DNA of 64,000 nucleotides from Curtobacterium sp. MCPF17_002 (GTDB lineage: Bacteria; Actinomycetota; Actinomycetes; Actinomycetales; Microbacteriaceae), in contig NZ_CP126251.1 in the NCBI RefSeq assembly GCF_003234115.2, forward strand, positions 496,001 through 560,000. The letters run 5' to 3'. Positions 34,883-44,400 of the stretch are shown here, in pieces. The notes under the pieces were generated by a model. The model searched no databases. It saw only the letters and a list, made by a program, of their open reading frames with translations, and was not told the origin of the DNA. The number at the start of each line of letters is the position of its first letter. Position 1 is the first letter of the stretch. Both the position numbers and the translations under genes were made by a program.

Positions 34883-35914
34883 GTGGCACGAGAACAGCAG
34901 AAGCCGGACCCGGACGACTCGCGGAAGCCGGACAGTCCCACCGACCTCAAGAAGCCGACGCTCGTCTACACGCTCAAGAAGACGCTGCGTGAGTTCTCGA
35001 GCGACCAGTGCACGGACCTCGCCGCGGGCCTGACGTACTACTCGGTGCTCGCGCTCTTCCCCGGGCTGCTGGCCGTGGTGTCGATCCTCGGCCTGGTGTC
35101 GGATCCGGAAAAGACGATCAGCACCCTGCTCGACGTCGTCCGGAACGCGGGCGGCGGCCAGGTCGCCGACCTGCTGCAGAACCCGATCGAGGGCCTCGTC
35201 CGGTCGCCGGCTGCGCCGGTCACGTTCATCGTCGGTCTCGTCGGCGCGATCTGGTCGGCGTCCGGGTACGTCGGCGGCTTCGGCCGTGCGATGAACCGGA
35301 TCTACAACGTCCGCGAGGGTCGTCCGATCTGGAAGCTCCGCCCGACCATGCTCGGTGTGACGGTCTTCACGGTGATCCTGCTCGTGCTCGGGCTCCTCAC
35401 CCTCGTGAGCGGCCCCCTCGCCCGCAGCTTCGGTGACGTCATCGGCCTCGGCGACGTCGCGGTCACGGTGCTGACCATCGTGCAGTGGCCGATCCTGCTC
35501 GTGATCGCGGTCGTCGTCATCGCGGTCCTGTACTACTGGTCGCCCAACGTGCGCCAGCCGTCGTTCCGCTGGGTGAGCGGCGGGTCGATCCTGGCGCTCC
35601 TCATCTGGATCATCGCGAGCGTCGGCTTCGGCTTCTACGTCGGGAACTTCTCGAACTACAACGCCACGTACGGCTCCCTCGGTGGGGTCATCGTCTTCCT
35701 GCTGTGGATCTGGATCACGAACAACGCGCTGCTGTTCGGGGCCGAGTTCGACGCCGAGATCGAACGCGGCCGCCAGCTGCAGGCGGGCATCCGCGCCGAA
35801 GAGGACATCCAGCTCCCCGAACGTGACACCCGCCAGATCGAGAAGCAGGACGAGAAGCGGGCGCAGGACGTCCTCGAGGGCATCAAGATCCGCGAGGACG
35901 CCGACCGGGACTGA
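34883..35914 (+). CDS. YihY/BrkB family inner membrane protein
   Basis: A 343-residue polytopic membrane protein of the YihY/virulence factor BrkB family. Seen: LAAGLTYYSVLALFPGLLAV, GLVGAIWSASGYVGGFGRAM, NRIYNVREGRPIWKLRP, VLYYWSPNVRQPSFRWVSGG and the final GGVIVFLLWIWITNNALLFG, AEFDAEIERGR. Tails are charged. GTG start directly after the DUF3618-like gene. Members are widespread envelope proteins without a settled function (the old RNase BN assignment is wrong). Confidence 0.92.
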   Translation: MAREQQKPDPDDSRKPDSPTDLKKPTLVYTLKKTLREFSSDQCTDLAAGLTYYSVLALFPGLLAVVSILGLVSDPEKTISTLLDVVRNAGGGQVADLLQNPIEGLVRSPAAPVTFIVGLVGAIWSASGYVGGFGRAMNRIYNVREGRPIWKLRPTMLGVTVFTVILLVLGLLTLVSGPLARSFGDVIGLGDVAVTVLTIVQWPILLVIAVVVIAVLYYWSPNVRQPSFRWVSGGSILALLIWIIASVGFGFYVGNFSNYNATYGSLGGVIVFLLWIWITNNALLFGAEFDAEIERGRQLQAGIRAEEDIQLPERDTRQIEKQDEKRAQDVLEGIKIREDADRD

Positions 35915-35959
35915 CGCGGAACGGGCGCTTTTCCCGGCCCGGACCGCTACGGTCGGCGC

Positions 35960-36445
35960 GTGCCGTCCTTCCTCGAGGGCCTCCCGTTCCGGTGGCTCGT
36001 CCTCGCGCTCTTCGTCCCGGTGTTCTGCCGCGCGCAGGCCACGTACTGGGTGGCACGCGGCGCGGTCGCCGGGGCGTCGCGATCGCGGTGGGGACGCTGG
36101 CTCGACTCGGCTGCGGTCCGCCGCGGATCGGCGCTCCTCGACCGCTGGGGCCTGCCGGTCGTCACGCTGAGCTTCCTCACCGTGGGACTGCAGACGATCA
36201 TGAACGCGGCGGCCGGGATCGCGCGCGTGCCGTGGTGGCGGTACACGCTCGCGATGGTGCCGGGGTGCGTGGCCTGGGCGTTCGTCTACGCGACCGTCGG
36301 CATCGCCCTGTTCTGGGCGGTCCTCGCAGCGTTCGCGGGCTCGCCGTGGGGCGTCGTCGCGCTGGTCGCGCTGGTCGTCGCCGTCGGCGCGGTCGTCTGG
36401 TCGGTCCGTCGTCGACGTCGGGTCGCGTCCGGGTCCGGACCCTAG
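35960..36445 (+). CDS. DedA/VTT-like small membrane protein
   Basis: A 161-residue membrane protein starting at GTG 35960 (MPSFLEGLPFRWLVLALFVP). WLDSAAVRRGSALLDRWGLP, then TVGLQTIMNAAAGIARVPWW and RYTLAMVPGCVAWAFVYATV resemble the SNARE-associated/VTT core of DedA-type lipid scramblases (the R-x-P-x-x-G-like region). It ends in a basic RRRRR tail. Shorter than classical DedA, which is about 200 residues. Function in lipid flipping is a family-based guess. Confidence 0.72.
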   Translation: MPSFLEGLPFRWLVLALFVPVFCRAQATYWVARGAVAGASRSRWGRWLDSAAVRRGSALLDRWGLPVVTLSFLTVGLQTIMNAAAGIARVPWWRYTLAMVPGCVAWAFVYATVGIALFWAVLAAFAGSPWGVVALVALVVAVGAVVWSVRRRRRVASGSGP

Positions 36446-36522
36446 GCCTGGAGGCGCGGTGCAGCCCCGCCCCGCCGCATCCGTAGGCTGGTGCGCATGA
36501 CCGACACCGCGCCTCCCGTCCG
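36445..36522. repeat. dispersed palindrome flanking the SDR gene start
   Basis: GGCCTGGAGGCGCGGT at 36445-36460 faces ACCGCGCCTCCCGTCCG at 36506-36522. The second arm encodes part of the N-terminus of the SDR protein (TAPPVRP). Spacing is about 45 bases, similar to the copy at 16288. Confidence 0.6.
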
Positions 36523-37192
36523 TCCGACCGCACTCGTGACGGGCGCGACCCGTGGGATCGGGCGGGCCATCGCGCTCGACCTGGGACGCACGCACCACGT
36601 GTTCGTCGGCGGCCGGACCGCCGGCGCCGTCGACGAGCTCGTCGCCGCGTTGCCGAGTGCGTCGCCCTTCGTGGGGGACCTCGGCGCGGGCGAGCTCCCG
36701 GACCTGCCGGACCGGCTCGACGTGCTCGTGCACAGCGCCGGCGTCGAGCAGGGCACCACGGTCGCGGACACCCCGCGCGCGGTGTGGGAGCAGGTCTTCG
36801 CCACGAACCTCTTCGCCGTCGCCGAGCTCACCCGGGTCGCGCTCCCCGCACTCCGGGCTGCGCGGGGCATCGTCGTGCCGGTCAACAGCGGGTCCGGCTT
36901 CCACTCCGGCCCCGGCGGTGGCGTCTACGCCGCGTCGAAGTTCGCGCTGCGGGCGTTCGCCGACGCCCTCCGCGAAGAGGAGCGGGCGAACGGCGTGCGG
37001 GTGTCGAGCGTGCACCCGGGCCGGACCGACTCGGACATGCAGCGTGCCCTCACCGTGAAGCTCGGCGAGGACTACGACACCGCCTACTACCTCGCACCGG
37101 AGGACGTCGCCGCCGCGGTCCGCACCGTCGTCGACCTGCCGGAGCGCGGCACGATCGAGTCCCTGGCGATCCGACCGACGAAGCGGCGCTGA
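36497..37192 (+). CDS. SDR family oxidoreductase
   Basis: A 231-residue short-chain dehydrogenase. The cofactor motif is ALVTGATRGIGRAIALDLG (TGxxxGIG). NSGSGFHSGPGGGVYAASKF supplies the catalytic Ser and the YxxxK motif (Y-A-A-S-K). VLVHSAGVEQG is the NAG-like strand, and VRVSSVHPGRTDSDM is the PG segment. A GTG two codons upstream (36491) is the alternative start. Substrate unknown. It converges with the ABC-F gene. Confidence 0.92.
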   Translation: MTDTAPPVRPTALVTGATRGIGRAIALDLGRTHHVFVGGRTAGAVDELVAALPSASPFVGDLGAGELPDLPDRLDVLVHSAGVEQGTTVADTPRAVWEQVFATNLFAVAELTRVALPALRAARGIVVPVNSGSGFHSGPGGGVYAASKFALRAFADALREEERANGVRVSSVHPGRTDSDMQRALTVKLGEDYDTAYYLAPEDVAAAVRTVVDLPERGTIESLAIRPTKRR

Positions 37193-37216
37193 CCGGCACC
37201 CGGCCCGGGGCCTCCG

Positions 37217-38788
37217 CTACCCGAGCTCGACCCGGGTCGTGAGGTCGAGCCGGTCGAGGAACGCCTCGTCGTGACTGACGACGACCAGCGCGCCGCGGTA
37301 CGCCCGGAGCGCGTCCACGAGCTGGTCGACGCTCGTCAGGTCGAGGTCGTTCGTCGGCTCGTCGAGCACCAGGAGCTGCGGCGGCGGGTCCGCGAGCACC
37401 AGGCTCGCGAGCGCCACCCGGAACCGCTCGCCGCCGGACAGCGCCCCGGCCGGACGGTCGACGGTGTCGCCGCGGACGAGGAACCGCGCGAGCCGGTTCC
37501 GGACCTCCGCCGGTGCGACGTGCGGGGCGTCCCGTCGCACGTTCTCGAGCACCGTGGCGGCGTCGTCGAGCGAGTCCTTCCGCTGTGGCAGGTACCCGAT
37601 CCGGTCGACGTGGGGCGTCGCGTGCGTCCCGGGGAGCGGGTGCTCCCGCGCGTCCGGGACCCCGACGAGCTGCTCGAGCAGCGTCGTCTTGCCGACGCCG
37701 TTGTCCCCGACGACGGCGACCCGCTCCGGCCCCTGGACGATGGTCTCCCGGCCGCGCACGGTCACGGTGGCGATGCGCCGTGATGCCGGCACGTCCGGGT
37801 CCGGCAGTGCCACGTGGATGGACTCGTCGTCGCGGAGCCGCAGTTCGGCCTCGCGCGCGGTCGCGAGGGCCTCCTGCTCGGCGGACCCGTGCGCGACCCG
37901 GAGCCGTCCGGCGGTCTCCTGCGCCTTCTTCCGCTGCTCGTTCGCCAGGATCTTCGGCATCGACCGGCCGGCCTTCTCGCCCGCCTTCGCCCGGCGCGCG
38001 ATCTTCGTCTCCGCCTCGATCCGCTGCCGTTTCTCGGTGCGGTGCCGCTGTTCGGCGACCCGGACCTCGCGTTCGACGGCGGCCTGCTGCACGGCGAGGT
38101 GCTCCTCGAACGCGCTGAACGTCCCGCCGAACACCGTCATGCTCCCGGCGCGGAGTTCGCACGTCTCGTCCACGTGCTCGAGGAGCTCCCGGTCGTGGCT
38201 GACGACGACGAGGGTGCCGGGCCAGTCGTCGACCATGTGGAGCAGGAGCCCACGGCCCCGGCGGTCGAGATTGTTCGTCGGTTCGTCGAGGAACGCGATC
38301 GGCAGGCCGCGCAACCGGATCCCGGCGACGGCGACGAGCACGGCCTGGCCGCCGGACAGGGTGGACGCGGGCCGCTCGAGCGCAGCACCGCGCAACCCGA
38401 TCCGCTCGAGCGCCGCTGCCGCACGCTCCTCGAGGTCCCAGTCGTCGCCGATCTCGTCGAAGTGCTCCGGCGCGGCATCACCGTCGAGGACCGATCGGAG
38501 CGCCGTGAGCGGCCGACGGATGCCGAGCAGGTCGGCGACCGCGTCGTCGTCGCCCCGCTGCAGCCGCTGCGGCAGGTGGTCGACGGGACCCGACGTCGTG
38601 ATGGTGCCGGACGTGGGGTGGAGCCGACCGGTCACCAGCCGGACGAGCGTGGACTTGCCGGCCCCGTTCCTCCCGACCAGCCCGGTGCGGCCGCGCCCGA
38701 AGGCGGTGGTGAGGTGACCGAGCGCGACGGAGCCGTCGGGCCAGGTGAAGCTGACGTCGTTCAGGACGACGGACGGACTGATGGGCAT
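37217..38788 (-). CDS. ABC-F family ATPase
   Basis: A 523-residue soluble protein with two ATP-binding domains and no membrane segments. Domain 1: Walker A GLVGRNGAGKST, signature LSGGQAVLVAVAGIRL, Walker B IAFLDEPTNNLDRRG. A charged linker (RTEKRQRIEAETKIARRAKA) follows. Domain 2: Walker A AVVGDNGVGKTT, signature LSGGERFRVALASLVL, Walker B LLVLDEPTNDLDL. ABC-F proteins act on the ribosome, many protecting it from antibiotics. GGGGAGG precedes ATG 38788. The 5' region contains inverted repeats that could form a translation-dependent attenuator, a common control of resistance ABC-F genes. Confidence 0.93.
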   Translation of the reverse strand: MPISPSVVLNDVSFTWPDGSVALGHLTTAFGRGRTGLVGRNGAGKSTLVRLVTGRLHPTSGTITTSGPVDHLPQRLQRGDDDAVADLLGIRRPLTALRSVLDGDAAPEHFDEIGDDWDLEERAAAALERIGLRGAALERPASTLSGGQAVLVAVAGIRLRGLPIAFLDEPTNNLDRRGRGLLLHMVDDWPGTLVVVSHDRELLEHVDETCELRAGSMTVFGGTFSAFEEHLAVQQAAVEREVRVAEQRHRTEKRQRIEAETKIARRAKAGEKAGRSMPKILANEQRKKAQETAGRLRVAHGSAEQEALATAREAELRLRDDESIHVALPDPDVPASRRIATVTVRGRETIVQGPERVAVVGDNGVGKTTLLEQLVGVPDAREHPLPGTHATPHVDRIGYLPQRKDSLDDAATVLENVRRDAPHVAPAEVRNRLARFLVRGDTVDRPAGALSGGERFRVALASLVLADPPPQLLVLDEPTNDLDLTSVDQLVDALRAYRGALVVVSHDEAFLDRLDLTTRVELG

Positions 38789-39124
38789 GGGAGTGCCTCC
38801 CCGGTGGTCGATGCTGGGCGCACGACACCGGACCCGCCACGTTGCGCACGGAGGCGCACGACGGCGGAGCGCCCGACGGGGCGCGTCATCACGGTGTCAG
38901 CGCGTGGGCTGAGCAGAACCGGTGATGACCAGCAAGGCGTCTCTTCCGTCGGGGATGCCCCGTGGCCGCCATCCGTGCCGCCGGTCGGTCGTCCCGCACC
39001 GCGGCCCCGTGATGACGACGGGGTCCTGCCCACGGTACGCCCGGCTGCGCGCGGCACGCAAGGGAGTCCAGGCTGTGGTTTATGTGAAAGGATCCGAAGG
39101 GTCGACGACGCAGAGGGGGCCTCA
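38789..39124. other. divergent intergenic region, ABC-F leader and TIR upstream
   Basis: About 340 bases between the divergent ABC-F and TIR genes. An inverted repeat (TCATCACGGT near 38887 with ACCGGTGATGA near 38922) lies within the ABC-F leader. From about 39060 the sequence becomes AT-richer (GTGGTTTATGTGAAAGG) and enters the TIR gene. No gene is supported here. Confidence 0.5.
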
Positions 39125-40228
39125 ATGGCACGGAACATTTTTGTTAGTTACTCGCACGCGGACAATGAGCGGCAGGGTGGGCGTGTCCTGCAGGTAGTGC
39201 GAGCTTTGGTCGACGAATACTCGGTGCTCGAAGGTGAAGAGATCGATACATTCATCGATCACGAGGCCATTGCTTGGGGCGATCGTTGGCGGGAGCAGAT
39301 TGATTCAGCACTAACGGATTCGCCGTTCCTCATAGCAATGATTTCACCTAATTTCATTCGGAGTGCCGAATGTAGAAGGGAAGTCCTCAGCTTTGTTTCT
39401 CAGACTGGTCAAAATGCGTCAAAGTTGCTTCTTCCCATTCTTTTTGTAGATGTTGAAGACCTGTCGGTAGATAGTGAGGATGAGCTGCGTGCGCTAATCG
39501 CCCGAACGCAGTATTTCGACTGGCGGGACCTGAGATTGAAAAGCGCAGAGTCTCCGGAGTACATGAACGCGATTAATATCCTCGCGGAACGTCTCCGAAA
39601 GGCAAAGCGAGATGTGGCTGCCTCGCAGCTAAAAGAAGAGATTAAAGACGAGGCCGAGCTAGCCGACGACCTTACCGAGGTTTTGTCTAGAATCAATGAC
39701 CAGTTGGGGCCCTGGCTCGGCGCGGTCGACTTCGCCTCGCTCTCTCTTGCGCAGTGGCGCGCTATTTCGGATGAGCGTCTCGGGCGCGTTGCAAGACTTC
39801 GGGCACAAAGGTCAAGCGCGGGAGCGATTCTGTCGGTGTATAGATCTTTCGGGCTCAGTGTCCTACCGATCGCCAAGGAGCGGCTTTCGCAAGTTCGTAC
39901 CTACTCGCGCCTCACCATTACCCTGAATCCTGACGTCGTGCAAGCCGTCAGCTTTATCGATAAGAACCCAGAATTTGCGGACGCGTTACAAGTCTTGAGG
40001 TCTGGCGTGGAGCAAGCTGTTGAGAATATCCGAGGTGGGGAGTACGCGCCTGATGGTGTTGGGCCTGGGAAAGATGTTGCGAAGTACAGCAAGCACCTCG
40101 ACGAGACGATGAAGCTGATGGAAGAGGGGGATACGATGTTGGAGGAGGCGAACAGAATTGTGAAGAACTGGGCTGATCGGCTTGGCATCACGGACCCGGA
40201 TGAGCCTTTGATCCCGGGACGCGTCTGA
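39125..40228 (+). CDS. TIR domain protein, probable effector
   Basis: A 367-residue protein. Residues 1-135 form a TIR domain: ARNIFVSYSHADNERQGGRV, DTFIDHEAIAWGDRWREQID, SPFLIAMISPNFIRSAECRR, EVLSF. The rest is helical and charged (RLRKAKRDVAASQLKEEIKD, then KHLDETMKLMEEGDTMLEEA), without membrane segments or a recognised second domain. Many bacterial TIR proteins are NADases in anti-phage systems; the catalytic Glu is not certain here (E of DHEAIAWG, or WREQ). Its codon use (aat, aga, tta, gtt) is far more AT-rich than its neighbours, indicating recent transfer. An AGAGGGGG Shine-Dalgarno precedes the ATG. No cyclase or Thoeris partner gene is adjacent. Confidence 0.85.
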   Translation: MARNIFVSYSHADNERQGGRVLQVVRALVDEYSVLEGEEIDTFIDHEAIAWGDRWREQIDSALTDSPFLIAMISPNFIRSAECRREVLSFVSQTGQNASKLLLPILFVDVEDLSVDSEDELRALIARTQYFDWRDLRLKSAESPEYMNAINILAERLRKAKRDVAASQLKEEIKDEAELADDLTEVLSRINDQLGPWLGAVDFASLSLAQWRAISDERLGRVARLRAQRSSAGAILSVYRSFGLSVLPIAKERLSQVRTYSRLTITLNPDVVQAVSFIDKNPEFADALQVLRSGVEQAVENIRGGEYAPDGVGPGKDVAKYSKHLDETMKLMEEGDTMLEEANRIVKNWADRLGITDPDEPLIPGRV

Positions 40229-40275
40229 GCCGAGAGCTGTCCCAATTCATCCCGCATCCGTGACAGGCTGGGGGC

Positions 40276-40698
40276 ATGCCGGAGAACCTGCTGCCGAACC
40301 CGACCGCGAACCCCGAGACCCTCCTCCCCGCCGAGCCGGAGGTGATCGCTGCACTCGACGCCGACGCCCCCGTGGCGAGCGTCGTCGTGTCGCACCCCTC
40401 TTCGAGCCTGGCGTGGGCGCTCCTCGCCGACGAGGCCTGGGCGCGCGGCGCGACCCTCGAGTCCTACGCCTACGCGCGCGTCGGCTACCACCGCGGCCTC
40501 GACGCACTGCGGAAGGCGGGGTGGCGCGGTGCCGGTCCGGTGCCGTGGTCGCACGAGCCGAACCGTGGCGTGCTGCGCGCCCTGTTCGCCCTGCGGCGTG
40601 CGGCCGAGGCGATCGGCGAGGCCGGCGAGCCGGAGCGCCTGACGGCGTTCCTGGACGCCAGCGATCCCGCCGCGTTGCCCGCGCTGTCCGCCGAGTAG
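40276..40698 (+). CDS. DUF3151 family protein
   Basis: A 140-residue soluble actinobacterial protein. It begins MPENLLPNPTANPETLLPAE; further on are SLAWALLADEAWARGATLES, YAYARVGYHRGLDALRKAGW and RGAGPVPWSHEPNRGVLRAL, which match DUF3151, a conserved family of unknown function. It ends LTAFLDASDPAALPALSAE. That C-terminal coding segment is found again, diverged, at 41309-41380. Codon use is host-like, unlike the TIR gene 47 bases upstream. Confidence 0.88.
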   Translation: MPENLLPNPTANPETLLPAEPEVIAALDADAPVASVVVSHPSSSLAWALLADEAWARGATLESYAYARVGYHRGLDALRKAGWRGAGPVPWSHEPNRGVLRALFALRRAAEAIGEAGEPERLTAFLDASDPAALPALSAE

Positions 40699-40919
40699 CG
40701 GGCGGAGAACCACGAAACCGACGTCGAACCGGCACGACTGCCTGGTTCGGTGTCGGGCCCGTGGTTCGACGCTGCAAAGCCGCCCGATCCAGCAGCGGGC
40801 CCACCGGTGCTGGGTGGGGTGCTCCGTTCTGTGGTTCCGGTGACATCGTGGATCTGGGCTTCGACGCCTGGCAACGCTCCCACGAGCGTCACGGTCATTC
40901 GTCGGCGCGAGGAGGCATG

Positions 40920-41270
40920 CTATTTCTGGGTATCGGGGTCATTGCAACGGCGCGCAGCGCGACTTGCGGCGAACGTCCCCGCGAGAATGAAGAGAAGGCC
41001 CGCCGCCATTCCAATGAGCATGCTCGTTTCAGCGACCCGTTCGGCAGCGACGGCGCTCAGGATCCCAGCGGCGAGAAAGGCGAGAGCGGCGCCGTAGAGC
41101 CACAGCCGGGCAGCGCGATGACCCGCGAGCCAGGACGCCTCCGATTTCATGACGGAGGCGATCCGGATGCCAGCGCCACCGTTGGGCCGGATGATTCCTC
41201 GGGCGGCGAGTTCCGCAACCGTTCCGACGACGAGGCCACTGAGTGCGAGAGCGAGACCGGAGAAGAGCAC
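40920..41270 (-). CDS. SdpI-like small membrane protein
   Basis: About 116 residues if started at GTG 41270 (VLFSGLALALSGLVVGTVAE). Then IRPNGGAGIRIASVMKSEAS, WLAGHRAARLWLYGAALAFL resembles the GIRTxxTxxSxxxWxxGHRxA core of SdpI-type immunity/signalling membrane proteins. Helices LSAVAAERVAETSMLIGMAA and LLFILAGTFAASRAA follow. Base composition is lower in GC than the flanks. It sits in the segment between the full DUF3151 gene and the truncated DUF3151 remnant, so it probably arrived by transfer. The start is uncertain. Confidence 0.5.
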   Translation of the reverse strand: MLFSGLALALSGLVVGTVAELAARGIIRPNGGAGIRIASVMKSEASWLAGHRAARLWLYGAALAFLAAGILSAVAAERVAETSMLIGMAAGLLFILAGTFAASRAARRCNDPDTQK

Positions 41271-41308
41271 ACGATCAGTGAAACGTGAAGTGTCAGGCGT
41301 GTCAATGC

Positions 41309-41380
41309 GAGCCCGCGCGGCTGACCGAGTTCCTGAACGCGAGCGACCCTGAGGCGTTGCCCGCGCTATCGGCCGAGTAG
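41309..41380 (+). pseudogene. truncated second copy of the DUF3151 3' end
   Basis: These 72 bases encode EPARLTEFLNASDPEALPALSAE plus TAG, matching EPERLTAFLDASDPAALPALSAE at 40627-40698. By direct comparison 59 of 72 bases are identical, with most changes at third positions. Similarity stops at the stop codon on the right and at the start of this segment on the left. It is a scar of a recombination or insertion event. Confidence 0.85.
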
Positions 41381-41388
41381 TGCCGCCG

Positions 41389-41456
41389 CAAGACACCGGT
41401 GTTCGTCAGCCGCACCTCGACATGCGACGGTGCGACGGACGAACACCGGTGTTTTG
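41389..41456. terminator. hairpin downstream of the beta-galactosidase gene
   Basis: CAAGACACCGGTGTTCGTC (41389-41407) pairs with GACGAACACCGGTGTTTTG (from 41438), with one mismatch. On the minus strand it directly follows the beta-galactosidase stop (41466), so it likely ends that operon. Confidence 0.75.
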
Positions 41457-41465
41457 CGCCGCGCC

Positions 41466-44400
41466 CTAGGCCAGCACGACGCTCCACGAGAACGCCTGCG
41501 GCCACAGCTGGTGCTCCGGCAGCACGTCGAGCCCGCACGCGCGCGAGCCGATGCCGTGCTGCGCCGCGTCGAGGTACAGGTACAGGTGCTCCGACGCGGG
41601 CAGCTCGTACGGGTGCCCGGCGCGGCCGATCTGCTGCGCCGTCCAGGGCGAGAGCGTGAACCCCGCACGGTGCGACCCGACCGTCGACACCGTCAGGTCG
41701 CCGACCGTCAGGGTCCGGAGCTCCGGTCGGTGGCCGGTCTCCTGCGGACGGGAGTACGACGCACCGAGCGGCCGCACCGGCGCCGTGAACCGGCCGACCC
41801 GAGCCGCGTGCGACGAGTCGGCGTACGACTCCAGCGGTCCGGTGCCGAACCACGTGGCGTCGCCGTCGGCCAGCCCGGCGGGCAGGTCGAACCGCACACC
41901 GATACGCGGCCAGGTGACATCCCACGCGCCGAAGGGCACGGCGTCGGTCTGCAGCGCGAGCCCCGAGGCCGTCACCGTCCAGCGGTGTGTGACGTCGACG
42001 CCCCACCCGCTGTTCGCCGCCGCGACACGCACGCGCTGCTCCAGCCCGTGGGACGTGCGCGACACCGACACGAGCCGGTGCGTCAGACGGTCGAGCCCGC
42101 GCGCTTCCCACTTCGACGCCGACGAGGGCGCGTCCGGGTCGCCGACGCCCTGGGTGAGCACCGGGTCGGCGGTCTCGTAGCCGCCCTGAGATGCTCCGCG
42201 GTCGTTGTCGGTCGGTGCGCGCCAGAGGTCGAGCCGGGGTCCGGCGACCTCGTGTCCCTTCCACGACACCAGGTCCCCGCGGGCGGTGAAGGTGCCGTCG
42301 CCGAGACGGTCGCCGTCCCACCCCTGACCGGAGGCGCGTGGCACCGCCGCCGGCCGGCTCGCGACGAGCGTCTGGGTGCGTGCGACGACGTGGCCGGTGT
42401 CCGCCCAGGCCGTCGGCCCGGCGAGCTCCGCGACGACGTCGAACCACAGTTCGTCGCCCGGCGCGAGGGGACCGCTCGCGGCGTCGAGCACCTCGGCCGG
42501 CACGGGCACGGTGGCGGACTCCCGCGCGGCGACGACACCCGGGGCGAACCGACCCTCGTGCTCCACGACGCCGCTCCGCGTGAGGATCCAGCGGAACCGG
42601 AGCCCCGCGGTCGAGGCCGAGTGGTACCGGTTCTCGACGAGGACCGTGCCGCGACCGCCGACCACCGAGGCCGACAGGCGGACCGGGGCGACCACGGCCG
42701 CGAACTCGGCGAGCCCCGGCGTCGGGGAGTCGTCCGGCAGCACGAGGCCGTCCATCACGAAGTTCCCGTCGTGCACGACCTCGTGGAAGTCCCCGCCGTA
42801 GGCGTAGTACGGCTCGCCGGACGCGGTGTGCGCCAGCAACCCGTGGTCCCGCCACTCCCACACGAACCCGCCGTGCAGACGCGGGTAGCGGTCGACGAGC
42901 GCCTCGTACTCGGCGATCTGGCCGGGGCCGTTGCCCATCGCGTGCACGTACTCGCAGTGGATGAACGGCTTCGACCGCTGCCGTGCGGCGGCGGCCGGCC
43001 CGCAGCCGAGCAGGGGCGTGGCCGGGCCACCGCCGATGGACTCGGTCTCCTGCAGGCTCGGGTACATCCGCGAGTAGACGTCGGTGTACTCGCCCGTGTA
43101 GTCGCCCTCGTAGTGCACGGGGCGTTCCGCGTCGCGGTCGTGCACCCACTGCGACATCGCCGCGAGGTTCCGGCCGGTGCCGGACTCGTTGCCGAGCGAC
43201 CACATCACGATCGAGGCGTGGTTCTTGTCGCGCTCGACGGTCCGCGCGATGCGGTCGAGGTAGGCGTCCCGCCAGGCCGGGTCGTCCGAGGGGTTGCCGA
43301 CCCAGTCGGTGAAGATGAACCCGTGCGTCTCGAGGTCGCACTCCAGGATGACCCAGAACCCGAGCTCGTCGGCGAGGTCGAGCACGCGCGGGTGCGGCGG
43401 GTAGTGCGATGTCCGGATCGCGTTGACGTTGTGCCGCTTCATGAGCGCCATGTCCGCGCGGGCGTGGGCCTCGTCGAACACGCGCCCCCGCTCCGGGTGC
43501 GTCTCGTGCCGGTTGACGCCGTGGAACACGACGCGCTCGCCGTTGACCAGGAACCGGTCGCCGTCGATCGCGACCGTCCGGAAGCCGAGCCGGAGCGAGA
43601 CGGTCTCGCCGCCCGACGTGCCACCGGCTCCGGAGCCGGTCGACACCGTCGCGTCGTACAGCCGCGGCAGCTCGGCACTCCACGGCTCGACCCCCTCGAC
43701 CTCGATCGGCGCGACGTCGTCGGGGCCCGCCCACACCACGTCGACGCCCAGGTCGGGGACCGCGAACCGCACCGGGAACACCGCGTCGAGCGTCGGGAAC
43801 GTGATCGTCCCCGTGCCGGTCGCCGGTCGACCCGACGCCGCCGTCCCCGCCGTCGCGGCGTCACCGAGCGTGGCAGCCCACCCGGCGCGGACGAACACGT
43901 CTTCGATCGGCGCCGTGGGCCGGGCGAGGAGCGTGACGTCGCGGAAGATCCCGGGCAGCCACCACTGGTCCTGGTCCTCCAGGTACGAGGCCGCCGACCA
44001 CTGGTGCACCCGCACCCGCACCTCGTTCTCGCCGGGCTGCAGGACGTCGGTCACGTCGAACTCGGTCGCGAGCCGCGACCCGGTCGCCCAGCCCACCTCC
44101 GAACCGTTGACCCACGCCCGGAAGTGCGACTCCACCCCGTCGAACCGCAGCAGCACCCGGGCGGCCGCGTCGAAGGTCGTGGGCAGCGTGAACGTCCGCC
44201 GGTAGTCGCCGGTCGGGTTCTCCTCCGGCGGGTGCGGCGGGTCGATCGGGAACGGGTACTGCAGGTTCGTGTAGCTCGGTGCGCCGTGTCCGTGCAGGAC
44301 CCAGTGCGCCGGGACCGGCAGGGTTCCCCACTCGTCGTCCGGCCCCGGCAGCGGCACGTCCGCGACCGGCGACCACCGGAAGTCCCACTCCCCGTTCAGG

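Noticed and set aside
42083..42538. Several 100-150-codon frames inside the GH2 gene
   Set aside because: All are Arg/Pro/Ser-rich shadows of the beta-galactosidase reading frame.
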